14,734 nt of DNA from Kiritimatiellales bacterium (lineage in GTDB: Bacteria > Verrucomicrobiota > Kiritimatiellia > Kiritimatiellales > Pontiellaceae): assembly GCA_021734595.1 (NCBI GenBank), contig JAIPIO010000068.1:1-14734 (forward strand), given 5' to 3'. Both the position numbers and the translations under genes were made by a program. Under the pieces are notes generated by a model. The model made no database searches and was not told the origin of the DNA. It was given only the letters and a program-made list of their open reading frames with translations. Positions 13,547-14,734 of this stretch are shown here, piece by piece (positions within the stretch are counted from its first letter, which is position 1; each line of letters starts with the position of its first letter).

Positions 13547-14257
13547 CTAAAGGCCAAGGAACTGGATGGCCATGCCGGAAAGGCAGATGGCGGCGCCGGC
13601 CAGCGCGTGGCTGTAGCGCTCAACGTGGCCGAGCTTCACGAAACTGACGCCCCATGAAGAGATCAGCACCACGGACATCATGGTGGAGATGGTGACGACG
13701 CTGAAAACGGCGGTGACGAGCAGGAGCCCGGGAAGGCTGCTTTCGGCCGCAGGATACATGATTAGCGGGATAAGCGGCTCGCAGGGGCCAAGCACGAAGA
13801 TGGTGAACAGCACCCACGGAGTAATGTTCTTTTTTTCAACTTTATGCGGATGGGCATGGGCGTGGACGTGGGCGTGTTCATGGCTGTGCACCACGTCGTC
13901 CTTGTGTATATGCGCATGGCTGTGCGGCTTGTTTTTGATGGCGCGGTGTATGCCCCATACGCAATAGGTGAAGCCGAAGATAATCAATGCCTGCGCCGCG
14001 AGGTTGCCGCGGAACGCCTCGAAGGCCTCCAGTTTGCCGAGTGCCAGGCCGAAGGCCACGCCGATCAGTCCCAGCACCACCGAGCTGAATACATGGCCCA
14101 GTCCGCATAGGAAGGTGATGAACAGCGTTTTGGTCATGCTCCAACTCCGCGCTTTGCTCATCACGATGAACGGCAGATAGTGATCCGGGCCGAACAGGGT
14201 GTGGAAGAACCCGATCGTTGCGGCGGTAACACATAGCACTTTGATGGCCTCGTTCAT
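13547..14257 (-). CDS. UreH/NicO-like membrane metal transporter with a His-rich loop
   Basis: On the minus strand, the start chosen is the ATG at 14257 (MNEAIKVLCVTAATIGFFHT), giving 236 residues; a GTG at 14326 would add 23 polar residues and is less likely. About six hydrophobic segments are visible. The first contains FFHTLFGPDHYLPF, matching the H-x4-GPDH signature of UreH-like and RcnA/NicO-type nickel/cobalt transporters. A long soluble loop between the third and fourth segments is packed with His (PHSHAHIHKDD, HSHEHAHVHAHAHPHK), typical of metal-binding loops in this group. FVLGPCEPLIPLIMYPA is the conserved second-half counterpart with a Cys. Import or export of Ni2+ or Co2+, or a related cation, is inferred. 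No urease, hydrogenase or cobalamin gene is adjacent, so the partner system is unknown. Confidence 0.7.
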   Translation of the reverse strand: MNEAIKVLCVTAATIGFFHTLFGPDHYLPFIVMSKARSWSMTKTLFITFLCGLGHVFSSVVLGLIGVAFGLALGKLEAFEAFRGNLAAQALIIFGFTYCVWGIHRAIKNKPHSHAHIHKDDVVHSHEHAHVHAHAHPHKVEKKNITPWVLFTIFVLGPCEPLIPLIMYPAAESSLPGLLLVTAVFSVVTISTMMSVVLISSWGVSFVKLGHVERYSHALAGAAICLSGMAIQFLGL

Positions 14258-14355
14258 TCGTGGCGCAGATATATCATGTTTCCATGGAATGTTCGCAGTT
14301 TTTTTGCATGATTTTTCCGTCTTCACCCCAATAAAAAACCTTGGCGGTCAAAAGC

Positions 14356-14384
14356 TTGCGGTTTCCGCAGGCGGCGGATACACT
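14356..14384 (+). promoter_or_regulatory. Putative promoter for the DUF4019-type lipoprotein
   Basis: TTGCGG (14356-14361), a 17-bp spacer and TACACT (14379-14384, 4 of 6 matches) lie 49 bp before the ATG. The predicted leader contains the AAGGAGAAG ribosome site at 14421-14429. Unlike the three cassettes, this gives a normal leadered transcript. The 176-bp divergent region (14258-14433) shows no clear promoter for the minus-strand transporter. Confidence 0.4.
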
Positions 14385-14433
14385 CCGCATGTCAATGAAA
14401 GGGGGGTGCAGAATCGGCTAAAGGAGAAGAACG

Positions 14434-14734
14434 ATGAAGATGATCCATGTGTTGTTGCTTTCGATAACCGTTGCGCTGTGTGCATGCGGCAAGCAGGAAG
14501 TATCCGAAGAAAAAACGCCCGGAAAAGAGCAGGCCGCGGTCAAGGCGGCGGAGCAGTGGCTGAAACTGATGGACATGGGGGAATACTGCATGAGCTGGGA
14601 AGAATCGGCCTCCTTTTTCAGGGGCGTGGTTCCGAAGAGCCAGTGGGATCATACGGCGGCGGCGGTGCGCAAACCGCTCGGCGAAATGGTTTCACGCAAG
14701 GTCAAATCCTCCAAATACATGACGGCTCTTCCCG
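14434..14734 (+). CDS. DUF4019-type lipoprotein, N-terminal part (3' truncated by window edge)
   Basis: ATG 14434 follows the strong ribosome site AAGGAGAAG. The visible 100 residues begin MKMIHVLLLSITVALCACGK, a lipoprotein signal with the likely lipidated C18 in a LCAC lipobox. After a Glu/Lys-rich linker come AAEQWLKLMDMGEYCMSWEE, then VVPKSQWDHTAAAVRKPLGE and MVSRKV, which match the DUF4019 pattern (W-L-x-h-h-D-x-G-x-Y-x-x-S-W ... W ... R-x-P-L-G-x-x-x-S-R). Function of that family is not known; members are small secreted or lipid-anchored proteins. The rest of the gene lies beyond the window. Confidence 0.75.
   Translation, partial: MKMIHVLLLSITVALCACGKQEVSEEKTPGKEQAAVKAAEQWLKLMDMGEYCMSWEESASFFRGVVPKSQWDHTAAAVRKPLGEMVSRKVKSSKYMTALP

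Overview
The window looks like a chromosomal stretch from a free-living, polysaccharide-degrading bacterium of the PVC group, most plausibly Kiritimatiellota or Verrucomicrobiota. This is an inference. It rests on a run of unrelated secreted carbohydrate-active proteins, a Tat-exported GH29 fucosidase, a secreted sugar-isomerase-like TIM barrel, a C-terminal domain of the type ending in 'FFRV', and many intergenic copies of a TTCCA-N5-TGGAA dyad. No RNA gene, CRISPR array or transposase was found.

Layout. 1-2209: the 3' end of an acyl-CoA dehydrogenase, then an FAD-dependent phytoene-desaturase-like oxidoreductase. 2210-2636: a gene-poor stretch with dyad repeats, a promoter/leader cassette and a gene remnant. 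2637-4814: a secreted GH20/GH67-like hydrolase. 4815-5163: a hairpin, a decayed copy of the oxidoreductase 3' end, more dyads and a second cassette. 5164-6828: a secreted TIM-barrel (GH42/GH5-like) protein. 7041-8288: a beta-propeller lipoprotein. 8289-8416: a hairpin repeat and a third cassette. 8417-9679: a secreted TIM-barrel-like protein of unknown function. 9680-9901: a three-site dyad array. 9902-12114: an operon of a GH29 fucosidase and a xylose-isomerase-like protein, followed by an intrinsic terminator. 12496-13440: a secreted lectin-like protein. 13441-13546: a second three-site dyad array between convergent genes. 13547-14257 (minus): a UreH/NicO-like metal transporter with a His-rich loop. 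14434-end: a DUF4019-type lipoprotein running off the edge.

How the genes fit together. The central 9.5 kb reads as an accessory glycan-use region: several exported hydrolase-like proteins, a fucosidase, and an isomerase/epimerase-like enzyme co-transcribed with it. No transporter, sulfatase or regulator is present, so the substrate cannot be fixed beyond a likely fucose-containing glycan.

The most unusual feature is a cassette present three times. It has a TTGACA box, a 17-bp spacer, a weak -10 box, 7-8 bp and then an ATG that opens a conserved leader (MK[PS]LFR..SP...PNRLK). It is joined in frame to two different secreted proteins and, in the third copy, to debris. The geometry predicts leaderless transcripts and suggests that a promoter plus a start codon has spread as one unit. 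In two copies it travels with dyad repeats and the 3' end of the oxidoreductase gene.
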